From an uncultured Eubacteriales bacterium (GTDB lineage Bacteria; Bacillota; Clostridia; Oscillospirales; Oscillospiraceae): a stretch of 64,000 nt of DNA. Numbering within the stretch: position 1 is the stretch's first letter; every line of letters starts with the position of its first letter. The stretch covers positions 12,929-76,928 of the forward strand of contig URLO01000006.1 in assembly GCA_900548625.1 (NCBI GenBank), written 5' to 3'. Under the pieces are notes generated by a model, which was not told where the DNA came from, ran no database searches, and saw nothing but the letters and a program-made list of their open reading frames with translations. Shown here one piece after another: positions 25,033 through 33,019 of this stretch. The position numbers and the translations under genes were made by a program.

Positions 25033-25308
25033 ATGAGAGAGGATTTGGAAGCCAGAGCCCAGAAGCTTGCTGTGTACATCATTGAAGGCCGCACGACCAT
25101 CCGTGCCGCCGCCAAACACTTCGGGATCTCAAAATCCACGGTCCACAAGGATCTGTCCGAACGGCTGGAGCGATATGACCGGCCGCTGTATTTGCAGGTC
25201 AAGGAAATTCTGGAGCAGAACAAGGCCGAGCGTCACATCCGCGGCGGTGACGCCACGCGCCGCAAGTATCAGAATGCCGCAGTATGCATTCCACCACAGA
25301 AAAACTGA
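25033..25308 (+). CDS. spoIIID: Stage III sporulation DNA-binding protein SpoIIID
   Basis: The 91-residue protein matches SpoIIID along its length: IIEGRTTIRAAAKHFGISKSTVHKDLSERL is the helix-turn-helix, and VKEILEQNKAERHIRGGDATRRKY is the basic C-terminal helix that also contacts DNA. SpoIIID tunes the sigma-E and sigma-K regulons in the mother cell. GGAGGTG lies just before the ATG. Its presence is the best evidence in the window that the organism forms spores. Confidence 0.93.
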   Translation: MREDLEARAQKLAVYIIEGRTTIRAAAKHFGISKSTVHKDLSERLERYDRPLYLQVKEILEQNKAERHIRGGDATRRKYQNAAVCIPPQKN

Positions 25309-25325
25309 CGTCGCTCAGAGGGAAA

Positions 25326-25364
25326 CAGCGCACACAGACGCCTCTGTGTGCGCTGCGCTTTTTG
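25326..25364 (+). terminator. Intrinsic terminator of spoIIID
   Basis: A perfect 12-bp stem CAGCGCACACAG / CTGTGTGCGCTG with a 6-base loop is followed by CGCTTTTT. Confidence 0.85.
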
Positions 25365-25416
25365 TCTGAATTACCTTCCAAATTATGCGTTTTGCAAAAA
25401 AACGGTGCGAAATAGG

Positions 25417-25445
25417 TTGATTCTTTCGTCAGAAAGGTATATACT
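25417..25445 (+). promoter_or_regulatory. Promoter of serC
   Basis: TTGATT (25417-25422) and TATACT (25440-25445) have a 17-base spacer. They lie 60 bases before the serC start. Confidence 0.65.
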
Positions 25446-25504
25446 GAGCATAGACCCATTGGGCACAAATGCTATGAACAATGATTCAGGAGGCAAGCAT
25501 TATT

Positions 25505-26593
25505 ATGAACTATGGACGTACCTTCAACTTCTCCGCAGGCCCGGCGATGATGCCGGAACCCGTCCTTGAGGAGATCCGTGATGAAATGATGAACTACCGC
25601 GGAAGCGGCATGTGCGTCATGGAAATGAGCCACCGCTCTCCCGTGTTCCAGAAGATCATCGACGATGCCGAGCAGGATCTTCGCGATCTGATGGGCATTC
25701 CCGACAACTATAAGGTCCTGTTTATTCAGGGCGGCGCAACGCTTCAGTTCTCCATGATCCCGATGAACCTGATGAAGAACGGCAAGGCCGTCTATGTGGA
25801 GACCGGCGCATGGTCGAAGAAGGCCATTGCCGAGGCGAAGAAGGTCGGCGAGGTCATCGTTGCCGCATCCTCCAAGGATAAGAACTATACATACGTTCCC
25901 GACTGCTCCGATCTCGACATCCCCGAAGATACCGACTATGTCTATATCTGCGAGAACGAGACCATCCATGGCGTTACCTGGCAGAAGCTCCCCAACACCA
26001 AGGGACACATCCTTGTTTCCGACCAGTCCTCGATGTTCCTCTCCCAGCCCTGCAACGTTGCCGATTACGGCATGATCTATGCGGGCGTGCAGAAGAACGT
26101 CGGCCCCGCCGGCATGGTCGTCTGCATCATCCGCGAGGATCTCATCCGCGACGATCTGAAGGATCTGCCCATCTACCTCCAGTACAGCACCCATGCAGGC
26201 GCAGGCTCGATGTACAACACGCCGAACTGCTGGGCGATCTACTGCTGCGGCAAGGTCTTCAAGTACCTCAAGTCCATCGGCGGCCTCGAGGAAATGCACA
26301 AGCGCAATCTGGACAAGGCGAAGGTCTTCTATGACTTCCTCGATTCCTCCAAGATGTTCCGCGGCACGGTCGAGCCGGAGTTCCGCTCCCTCATGAACAT
26401 CCCGTTCGTGACCGAGTCTGCTGAGCTCGATAAGGAAGTCGTTGCTGCCACCAAGGCAGCCGGCTACGACAACCTCAAGGGTCACAAGTCTGTCGGCGGT
26501 CTGCGTGCGTCGATCTACAACGCCATGCCGAAGGAAGGCGTTGAGGCACTGGTCGAGTTCCTGAAGAACTTCGAAGCAAACTACGGTAAATAA
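25505..26593 (+). CDS. serC: Phosphoserine aminotransferase
   Basis: The 362-residue PLP enzyme begins GRTFNFSAGPAMMPEPVLEEIRDEM and contains MEMSHRSPVFQKII, FIQGGATLQFSMIP and GMIYAGVQKNVGPAGM, whose Lys forms the Schiff base. It converts 3-phosphohydroxypyruvate and glutamate to phosphoserine, the second step of serine synthesis. The ATG at 25505 follows AGGAGG; an in-frame ATG-less extension to 25481 is unlikely. serA follows, with a palindromic repeat between. Confidence 0.93.
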   Translation: MNYGRTFNFSAGPAMMPEPVLEEIRDEMMNYRGSGMCVMEMSHRSPVFQKIIDDAEQDLRDLMGIPDNYKVLFIQGGATLQFSMIPMNLMKNGKAVYVETGAWSKKAIAEAKKVGEVIVAASSKDKNYTYVPDCSDLDIPEDTDYVYICENETIHGVTWQKLPNTKGHILVSDQSSMFLSQPCNVADYGMIYAGVQKNVGPAGMVVCIIREDLIRDDLKDLPIYLQYSTHAGAGSMYNTPNCWAIYCCGKVFKYLKSIGGLEEMHKRNLDKAKVFYDFLDSSKMFRGTVEPEFRSLMNIPFVTESAELDKEVVAATKAAGYDNLKGHKSVGGLRASIYNAMPKEGVEALVEFLKNFEANYGK

Positions 26594-26749
26594 TACTAAA
26601 ACCTGATTAAAATCTTCCATGCTTTCTGGCCTAAATTGCGCCAGAATGCGTTATCTTCCTTCCTGGGCAACCGCCCAGCTGCGTCATCTGCCTTTTCTGG
26701 CACAATTTATCCTCAGAAATCTTTTAAAGATTTCAAACAGGTTTTAGTA
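26594..26749. repeat. 156-bp palindromic repeat unit between serC and serA
   Basis: Perfect 12-bp terminal inverted repeats TACTAAAACCTG (26594-26605) and CAGGTTTTAGTA (26738-26749), extended by AAATCTT/AAGATTT, enclose shorter inverted pairs (TTCTGGC/GCCAGAA, TGGGC/GCCCA). The whole unit can fold into one long branched hairpin. It encodes no protein and is unrelated to the terminator-duplicating element. Confidence 0.75.
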
Positions 26750-26824
26750 TAAAAACGGAACATTGCGGCGCGGAACCGCGTTCCGCGCCGTCACCTTCAA
26801 AAAATAAGACAAGGAGATTTTATC

Positions 26825-27736
26825 ATGCGTATTCTCGTTACCGACGGTATGGACAAGCAGGCAATGGCAAAGCTGCGCGAGGCGGGCCATGAGGTCGTCG
26901 AGCAGTTCTATGAGCCCGATCAGCTCGGCGCGGCTCTGCGCGAGTTTGACGTGGCTGTCGTCCGCTCCAAGACCAAGGTTCGTGCCAACCACATCGACGA
27001 GGCCAAGGGCGGCAAGCTGAAGCTCATTATCCGCGGCGGTGTCGGCGTGGACAACATTGACGTCAAATATGCCGAGGCAAACGGCATCACCGTCAAGAAT
27101 ACTCCGAAGGCTTCCTCCCAGTCCGTTGCAGAGCTTGCAATGGGTCACATGTTCTCCTGCGCGCGCTATCTCTCCATCGCCGGTCACACCATGCGTGAGG
27201 GCAAGTGGGAAAAGAAGGCCTACGGCAAGGGCATCGAGCTTCAGGGCAAGACCCTCGGTATCGTCGGTTTCGGCCGCATCGGCCAGCATCTGGGCGTCAT
27301 GGCCAAGGCCATCGGCATGGATGTCATCGCATTCGACATCTATCACATCCCCGGCATCGAGGAGCAGCTTGGCATCCCCTATGTTGAGATGGACGAGCTG
27401 CTGGCAAAGTCCGACTTCATCTCCGTCCACGCTCCCGCGGTCGACGGCGGCGCGCTCATCAATGCCGAGCGTATCGAAAAGATGAAGGACGGCGTCTGCA
27501 TCATCAACACCTCCCGCGGCACGAACGTTGACGAAGCTGCACTGCTGGCCGCTCTGGAATCCGGCAAGGTGCGCGCCGCCGGCCTCGACGTCTACGCGGA
27601 CGAGCCTGCCTCCAATTCCGCGCTCTACAGCCACCCGATGGTCTCCTGCACGCCGCACATCGGCGCCGCCACCGTCGAGGCGCAGAAGCGCATCGGCGCA
27701 GAGATCGTGGACATTATCACCAATTTTAAGGCGTAA
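26825..27736 (+). CDS. serA: D-3-phosphoglycerate dehydrogenase (short form without ACT domain)
   Basis: The 303-residue dehydrogenase has the NAD-binding motif GIVGFGRIGQHLG, the catalytic RGGVGVDNID and SVHAPAV...INTSRGTNVDEAAL regions, and CTPHIGAATVEAQKR with the catalytic His. It ends right after the catalytic core, with no ACT or intervening regulatory domain, so feedback inhibition by serine through ACT is not expected. It catalyses the first step of serine synthesis, matching serC just upstream. Confidence 0.88.
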   Translation: MRILVTDGMDKQAMAKLREAGHEVVEQFYEPDQLGAALREFDVAVVRSKTKVRANHIDEAKGGKLKLIIRGGVGVDNIDVKYAEANGITVKNTPKASSQSVAELAMGHMFSCARYLSIAGHTMREGKWEKKAYGKGIELQGKTLGIVGFGRIGQHLGVMAKAIGMDVIAFDIYHIPGIEEQLGIPYVEMDELLAKSDFISVHAPAVDGGALINAERIEKMKDGVCIINTSRGTNVDEAALLAALESGKVRAAGLDVYADEPASNSALYSHPMVSCTPHIGAATVEAQKRIGAEIVDIITNFKA

Positions 27737-27759
27737 ACTTTGTAGACCTTACTGCGCGC

Positions 27760-27794
27760 ACGCTGTTGAAATTTCATGAAAACAGCGTTATGAT
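27760..27794 (+). promoter_or_regulatory. Promoter of gdhA with an overlapping inverted repeat
   Basis: TTGAAA (27766-27771) and TATGAT (27789-27794) have a 17-base spacer. ACGCTGTT (27760-27767) and its complement AACAGCGT (27781-27788) form an inverted repeat that overlaps the -35 and ends at the -10, a position suited to a repressor. Confidence 0.6.
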
Positions 27795-27854
27795 AATAGT
27801 ACCAATCTGTGAAAATTGATAAAATTTACAGATCAATTTAGGAGGAAAAATATC

Positions 27855-29207
27855 ATGAATGCTTATGTAGCCAGTGTCATCGATTATGTGAAGAAGACGC
27901 ACGCCAACGAGCCTGAATTCGTTCAGACCGTTGAGGAAGTCCTTTCTTCCGTTTCGCCGATCATGGATGCGCATCCCGAATATGAGAAGGTCGACCTTCT
28001 GAAGAGAATGGTCGAGCCGGAGCGCATGTTCACGTTCCGCGTCTGCTGGATGGACGACGCTGGCAACTATCATACCAACCGTGGCTGGCGCTGCCAGTTC
28101 AACGGCGCCATCGGCCCCTACAAGGGAGGCCTCCGCTTCCAGAAGAACGTCTATGAAGGCATCATCAAGTTCCTCGGCTTCGAGCAGACCTTCAAGAACT
28201 CCCTGACGGGCCTGCCCATGGGCGGCGCAAAGGGCGGCTCCGACTTCGATCCCGCCGGCAAGTCCGCTGACGAAGTCATGCGTTTCTGCCAGAGCTACAT
28301 GACGGCTCTGTACCGCTACATCGGACCGGACATCGACGTTCCTGCCGGTGACATGGGCGTTGGCGGCCGTGAGATCGGCTACCTGTATGGCCAGTACCGC
28401 CGCCTGAAGGGCGTTTGGGAGAACGGCGTTCTGACCGGCAAGGGCATGAGCTACGGCGGCTCCCTGATCCGTCCGGAAGCGACCGGCTACGGCGCTGTCT
28501 ACTATCTGCAGGAAGTCCTGAAGCACGAGAACGACACCATCGAGGGCAAGCGCCTCGCGATCTCCGGCTACGGCAACGTTGGCTGGGGCATCATGAAGAA
28601 GGCCGCTATGCTCGGCGCGAAGGTTACCTATTTCGCCGGCCCTGACGGCTATGTCCATGATCCGGACGGCGTTATCACCGACGAAAAGCTCAACTTCATC
28701 CTTGAGATGCGCGCAAAGGACCCGATGCACTGCAAGCCGTATGCTGATAAGTTCGGCTGCGAGTTCGTTCCGGGTGCAAAGTGCTGGGGCGTAAAGGACG
28801 TTGACGTCTACATGCCGGCTGCTACGCAGAACGACGTTAAGATGGAGTCTGCTGAGAAGATCGCTGCCTCCGGTGTCAAGTACTACATCGAGGTCGCCAA
28901 CATGCCCACCACGAACGACGCTCTGAACTATCTGCGTGAGCAGAAGCACATGATCGTTGCCCCGTCCAAGGCTGTCAACGCGGGCGGTGTTGGCGTTTCC
29001 GGTCTCGAAATGAGCCAGAACTCCGAGCGTCTGAGCTGGAGCGCAGAGGAAGTCGATGCTCAGCTGCACAAGATGATGGTCAACATCCATAAGGTCTCCG
29101 CAGAGGCTGCGGAGGAGTACGGCCTTGGCTACGATCTGGTCGCAGGCGCCAATATCGCCGGCTTCAAGAAGGTCGCACAGGCCATGTACGAGCAGGGCGT
29201 GTTCTAA
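27855..29207 (+). CDS. gdhA: NADP-type glutamate dehydrogenase
   Basis: The 450-residue enzyme has RCQFNGAIGPYKGGLRFQ, the substrate-binding and catalytic-lysine region LPMGGAKGGSDFDPAGKS, PAGDMGVGGREIGYLYGQYRR and the nucleotide-binding ISGYGNVGWGIMKKA. Length and motifs match the hexameric clostridial/E. coli GdhA group, which fixes ammonia onto 2-oxoglutarate. The ATG at 27855 follows AGGAGG. The terminator after the gene is the left hairpin of repeat copy D. Confidence 0.94.
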   Translation: MNAYVASVIDYVKKTHANEPEFVQTVEEVLSSVSPIMDAHPEYEKVDLLKRMVEPERMFTFRVCWMDDAGNYHTNRGWRCQFNGAIGPYKGGLRFQKNVYEGIIKFLGFEQTFKNSLTGLPMGGAKGGSDFDPAGKSADEVMRFCQSYMTALYRYIGPDIDVPAGDMGVGGREIGYLYGQYRRLKGVWENGVLTGKGMSYGGSLIRPEATGYGAVYYLQEVLKHENDTIEGKRLAISGYGNVGWGIMKKAAMLGAKVTYFAGPDGYVHDPDGVITDEKLNFILEMRAKDPMHCKPYADKFGCEFVPGAKCWGVKDVDVYMPAATQNDVKMESAEKIAASGVKYYIEVANMPTTNDALNYLREQKHMIVAPSKAVNAGGVGVSGLEMSQNSERLSWSAEEVDAQLHKMMVNIHKVSAEAAEEYGLGYDLVAGANIAGFKKVAQAMYEQGVF

Positions 29208-29266
29208 TAGAACGCCATCTCGCACAGCTTGGCGCTGCAACGGCAGTGCCGCCAGATAACAGAAAG

Positions 29267-29603
29267 AACTCCCACCGGGCTTGCCCGGTGGGAGTTGAGC
29301 TTGTCAAAAAGTCTTTTTGACAAGCTCTCAAACGCGAACCGCGCGGCTGGGTTCGCGTTTGAAAAGGCTGCACCCGACTGCGCGCATAATTTGTGCGCAC
29401 TTTGCGCACAAATTCCACACTTGCCGGGCGTAGTGTGTTTTGTCCGATGCCGCAGCGTTTAGAAAAAGTGCCGGCGGCACTTTTTTAGCGCAGGCCGAAG
29501 CGGCTATGCCGCGAGGGGGAACCACGTGGGGCGCATCGCCGTGCGCGGCGAAACTCTACGAGGTTTTTTACAGTCTGGGAGCCGGACGCGAAAGCGTCCG
29601 GCT
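29267..29603 (-). repeat. Stem-loop element, copy D (minus orientation, long variant) flanked by two different terminator hairpins
   Basis: The core is 29297-29577 (281 bp). Unlike the other copies it has non-matching flanks: left, 29267-29296 (14-bp arms AACTCCCACCGGGC around TT); right, 29580-29603 (10-bp arms AGCCGGACGC around GAAA). About 38 bp, including one arm of the second stem-loop, is replaced by a segment of about 90 bp (roughly 29446-29538) with its own hairpin AAAAAGTGCC/GGCACTTTTT. The same replacement begins in copy F at the window end. Confidence 0.88.
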
Positions 29604-29652
29604 TCATGTCTGTAAGTTTACGAATTTTTCACGATTTTACTTGAAATTGGGC

Positions 29653-29708
29653 TTGACATGCGCGCTTCTTTGCGCTAGTATGTCCTTTTCAAAAACAGTT
29701 TTTGAAAA
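29653..29708 (+). promoter_or_regulatory. Promoter and palindromic operator of psuK-psuG
   Basis: TTGACA (29653-29658) and TAGTAT (29676-29681) have a 17-base spacer. Directly after it, 29686-29708 is a palindrome with perfect 11-base arms (TTTTCAAAAAC and its complement) around one A. Its site over the start region suggests a repressor. No regulator gene is next to it. Confidence 0.7.
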
Positions 29709-29726
29709 AACAAGGAGGCAGGATCC

Positions 29727-30686
29727 ATGCAAGCTACTGTTTCGGCGGGCGCAGGATACGTCGTCGGCGTCGGCGGCGCGAATCTGGATATTCACGGGCA
29801 TCCCAAAAAGGCTGTCGTCATGCATGACAGCAACCCCGGCCGCATCAGCGCCTCCGCAGGCGGCGTTACGCGCAACGTGTGTGAAAATCTCGCGCGGCTC
29901 GGCGCGGATGTCCGTCTGATCACGGCAGTCGGAGACGACCTCTATGCGGATATGATCCGCCGGGAATGCATCGCCGCCGGCATCGACGTGTCGCACTTCT
30001 GCGCCGCACCGGGCTGTGCCTCCTCCACATACCTGTCCATTCTGGACAGCGGCGGCGACATGCTGGTCGCGCTCTCCGACATGACCGTTTTGCAGGAGCA
30101 TCTGACGCCGGAGTATCTTGACGGCCGCGCGGAGCTGCTGCAGCATGCAGCCATCGTCACCTGCGACCCGTGTTTGCCGGAGCGGACGCTTCTGCACCTG
30201 CTCGACCTGTGTGCTGGGCACACGCCGGTCTACGTTGATCCCGTTTCCACCGCATACGCACAGGTGCTCGCGCCGCACATCGGCAGATTCCACACCGCAA
30301 AGCCGAACGTGCTTGAGCTTTCGATCCTCGCAGGCCGCGAGATCACGGACGAGGCCTCTCTCGAGGATGCCGGACGCGCGCTTTTGGACAGGGGCCTTTC
30401 ACGGCTGCTCGTCAGCCTCGGCAAAGACGGCTGCCTCTACATGGATCGCAGCGGCAGGACGCTCCGCCGCAAGCTCCGCCCTGTTGCGCAGATGGTGAAC
30501 GCCACCGGCGCGGGCGATGCGTTCATGGCTGCCGTCATTTTCAGCACCCTCCATGGCTTCGACCCGGAAAAAACGCTCCACTATGCGCTGTGCGCCGGAA
30601 TCGCCGCCATTTCTCATGAAAAAACCATCCACCCGGGAATGTCTGTCACTTTGATCGAAAATATTTGGAAGGAGTATCATCTATGA
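29727..30686 (+). CDS. psuK: Pseudouridine kinase (PfkB family)
   Basis: The 319-residue protein has the PfkB signatures SAGGVTRNVCENLARLGADVRLITAVGDD near the N-terminus and VNATGAGDAFMAAVIF near the C-terminus, with the catalytic Asp in GAGDAF. The opening VVGVGGANLDIHG is typical of PsuK rather than ribokinase. It phosphorylates pseudouridine. Its stop codon overlaps the start of psuG by four bases (ATGA), which supports the assignment. Confidence 0.88.
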   Translation: MQATVSAGAGYVVGVGGANLDIHGHPKKAVVMHDSNPGRISASAGGVTRNVCENLARLGADVRLITAVGDDLYADMIRRECIAAGIDVSHFCAAPGCASSTYLSILDSGGDMLVALSDMTVLQEHLTPEYLDGRAELLQHAAIVTCDPCLPERTLLHLLDLCAGHTPVYVDPVSTAYAQVLAPHIGRFHTAKPNVLELSILAGREITDEASLEDAGRALLDRGLSRLLVSLGKDGCLYMDRSGRTLRRKLRPVAQMVNATGAGDAFMAAVIFSTLHGFDPEKTLHYALCAGIAAISHEKTIHPGMSVTLIENIWKEYHL

Positions 30687-31600
30687 ACATCCATGATTAT
30701 CTGTCCGTTACGCCTGAGGTACAGCAGGCTCTGCGTGAGAACAAGCCGGTTGTCGCGCTGGAATCCACCATTCTGAGCCACGGCATGCCGTATCCGCAGA
30801 ATCTTGAATTCGGCCGTCAAGTCGAGCGCATCATCCGCGAGGAGGGCGCTGTCCCCGCGACCATCGCCATTCTGGACGGCAAGATGAAGGTCGGCCTGAA
30901 CGAGCAGGAGCTGGAGCGCATGTGCCGCGCCGACGGCATCGGCAAGGTCAGCCGCCGCGATCTTGCGACCTATCTTGCGACCGGAATGCCCGGTGCGACC
31001 ACCGTCACCACGACCATGATCATCGCAGCCTACGCCGGCATCCGCTTCTTTGCCACCGGCGGCATCGGCGGCGTGCATCGCGGCGCAGAGACCACGATGG
31101 ACATTTCCGCCGACCTTCAGGAGCTTGCCAACACGCCGGTCTGCGTCATCTGCGCCGGTGCAAAGAGCATTCTCGACCTCGGCCTGACGCTGGAGTATCT
31201 TGAGACGAACGGCGTGCCCGTCCTCGGCCTGCGCACCGATGAGCTTCCCGCGTTCTACTGCCGCACCTCCGGCTTCAAGCTGGACTACAACTGCCCGGAC
31301 GAGGAGACCGTCGCCAAGATCATGAAGGCAAAGTGGGACATCGGTCTCAAGGGCGGTGCCGTGGTCGGAAACCCCATCCCCGAGCAGTACGCCATGGATC
31401 CCGTCGAGATGAACAAGGTCATCGACCGTGCCATCGAGATGGCAAGGGAGCAGGGCATCCACGGCAAGGCCACCACGCCGTTCCTGCTGGCGCACATCGT
31501 CGAGATGACCGGCGGCCATTCGCTGGACTCCAATATCCAGCTCGCGTTCAACAACGCCCGCGCCGCCAGCCGCATCGCCATCGCCTATACAAAGCTGTAA
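30683..31600 (+). CDS. psuG: Pseudouridine-5'-phosphate glycosidase
   Basis: The 305-residue protein matches PsuG: VALESTILSHGMPYPQNLE, AVPATIAILDGKMKVGL, KVSRRDLATYLA, GATTVTTTMIIAAYAGIRFFATGGIGGVHRGAETTMDISADL, and VVGNPIPEQYAMD. It splits pseudouridine-5'-phosphate into uracil and ribose-5-phosphate. The true start is the ATG at 30683 overlapping psuK, with AAGGAG upstream. Together the pair salvages pseudouridine from RNA turnover. Confidence 0.94.
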   Translation: MNIHDYLSVTPEVQQALRENKPVVALESTILSHGMPYPQNLEFGRQVERIIREEGAVPATIAILDGKMKVGLNEQELERMCRADGIGKVSRRDLATYLATGMPGATTVTTTMIIAAYAGIRFFATGGIGGVHRGAETTMDISADLQELANTPVCVICAGAKSILDLGLTLEYLETNGVPVLGLRTDELPAFYCRTSGFKLDYNCPDEETVAKIMKAKWDIGLKGGAVVGNPIPEQYAMDPVEMNKVIDRAIEMAREQGIHGKATTPFLLAHIVEMTGGHSLDSNIQLAFNNARAASRIAIAYTKL

Positions 31601-31644
31601 GCTGCACATGCCACCCGCAGGCAGGACGTGCATATAAAACAACC

Positions 31645-31678
31645 GACCCTCCGTATGTACTGAATCATACGGAGGGTC
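31645..31678. other. Perfect hairpin downstream of psuG
   Basis: GACCCTCCGTATG (31645-31657) and its exact complement (31666-31678) enclose an 8-base loop. It lacks a T-run but lies 45 bases after psuG and may still end transcription or stabilise the mRNA. Apart from this and the small ORF at 31808, the 373-bp gap holds nothing I recognise. Confidence 0.5.
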
Positions 31679-31807
31679 AACTGATATCCACAATAAGGGC
31701 TTGCCATCCGCCGGGGATAGACGCACAGGGCACACTGCTCTCGACAGAGGGGCGTATGCCCTTTCGCTCTGAGCCGGTTTTTCTCAGCCCGGCAAGCCGG
31801 TCGCTTC

Positions 31808-31906
31808 CTATTTCTTTTTGGTAAGCCTTGCAATCAGCCTGTCTAATCCCATGTCAAGGAAACAGTCTGCAACATCAATGAGTACTCCAATCATACAATC
31901 TGCCAT
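31808..31906 (-). CDS. 32-residue putative small protein downstream of mreB
   Basis: On the minus strand an ATG at 31906 is preceded by GGAGGAAAACGAT, a well-placed ribosome-binding site. The 32-codon frame reads MADCMIGVLIDVADCF..., and ends RLIARLTKKK. The middle is hydrophobic with regular charged positions and the end is strongly basic, so an amphipathic, membrane-associating helix is plausible. It begins 67 bases after mreB and could be on the same transcript. No family was recognised; SpoVM-like peptides are similar in size but not in sequence. Confidence 0.5.
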   Translation of the reverse strand: MADCMIGVLIDVADCFLDMGLDRLIARLTKKK

Positions 31907-31973
31907 ATCGTTTTCCTCCGTGCGTTAATCTGTTCCGCGCTGTGAGGGGGCTCTGCTGCTTGCGCCGGGGTGC

Positions 31974-33002
31974 TCATTCCTTCATCAGCTTACGGCGGGC
32001 AAGATTGATGGTGCCCTCCTGCATGGAGTTGATCCACTGGAGGCTCTTGCCGCAGCCGTTTGCCACGCAGGAGTCCGCATCGTCCGCGATGGAGCACGGG
32101 ATGTCCGTCCGCTCGGAGATGAGCTTGTCAAAGCCGTAGAGAAGGCTTCCGCCGCCTGTCAGAACGATGCCGTTGCGCGCGATGTCCGCCACCAGCTCCG
32201 GCGACGTGTGCTCCAGCACCGCAAGCACCTCGTCCACGATCTGGCGCGCGGGGCGCTTGAACGCCTCCATCAGCTCCAGCGACGTGACCGACTGCTCCTT
32301 CGGAAGGCCGGTCTTGAGATCGCGGCCCTTGACGGTCATGACGGCGTCCTCCGGACGCTCATAGACGCAGCCGATGGTGATCTTGACCTCCTCCGCCGTG
32401 CCGAGGCCGATGAGCATGGCATAGCGCTTGCGCATAAACGCCACGACCGCCTCATCAAAGGTGTCGCCCGCGATCTTGATGGACGCGGAATTGGAAATGC
32501 CGTTCAGGCTCAGAACGGCGATGTCCGTCGTACCGCCGCCGATGTCCGCGATCATGTGCCCGTCTGGGCCGGAGATGTTGAGCTTTGCGCCCAGCGCCGC
32601 CGCAAACGGCTCCTCGATCAGGTACACACGGCGCGCGCCAGCCTCCATCGTCGCCTGAATGACAGCGCGCTCCTCGACCTCGGTCACGCCGCTCGGAACG
32701 CTGACAATGACGCGGGGCTTGATGAGGGAAAAGCGGATGATCTTTTTCAGGAACTGCTCGAGCATTTTTTCCGTCATCTCATAGTCGGAGATCACACCGT
32801 CGCGCAGCGGGCGAACCGCAACGATGTTGCCCGGCGTCCGCCCCAGCATATTGCGGGCGGCCGCGCCGACCTGAAGCACCTTGCCTGTATTTTTATCCAC
32901 GGCCACGACCGACGGCTCGCGGAGCACAATGCCGCGGCCCTCCTCATAGACCAGAACGTTCGCCGTTCCAAGGTCGATGCCGATGTCTCTGGACAGTTTC
33001 AT
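31974..33002 (-). CDS. mreB: Rod-shape-determining actin homologue MreB/Mbl
   Basis: The 342-residue protein has IGIDLGTANVLVYEEGRGIVLREPSVVA (phosphate loop), VPSGVTEVEERAVIQA, MIADIGGGTTDIAVLSLNGI and IVLTGGGSLLYGFDKLI, all diagnostic for MreB. It forms membrane-bound filaments that position cell-wall synthesis. The ATG at 33002 follows AAGGTGA. No mreC/mreD gene follows, so this is probably a stand-alone MreB or Mbl paralogue. It is 17 bases after comF in the recD2-comF-mreB transcript. Confidence 0.92.
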   Translation of the reverse strand: MKLSRDIGIDLGTANVLVYEEGRGIVLREPSVVAVDKNTGKVLQVGAAARNMLGRTPGNIVAVRPLRDGVISDYEMTEKMLEQFLKKIIRFSLIKPRVIVSVPSGVTEVEERAVIQATMEAGARRVYLIEEPFAAALGAKLNISGPDGHMIADIGGGTTDIAVLSLNGISNSASIKIAGDTFDEAVVAFMRKRYAMLIGLGTAEEVKITIGCVYERPEDAVMTVKGRDLKTGLPKEQSVTSLELMEAFKRPARQIVDEVLAVLEHTSPELVADIARNGIVLTGGGSLLYGFDKLISERTDIPCSIADDADSCVANGCGKSLQWINSMQEGTINLARRKLMKE

Positions 33003-33019
33003 ATGGGTATCACCTTTCG

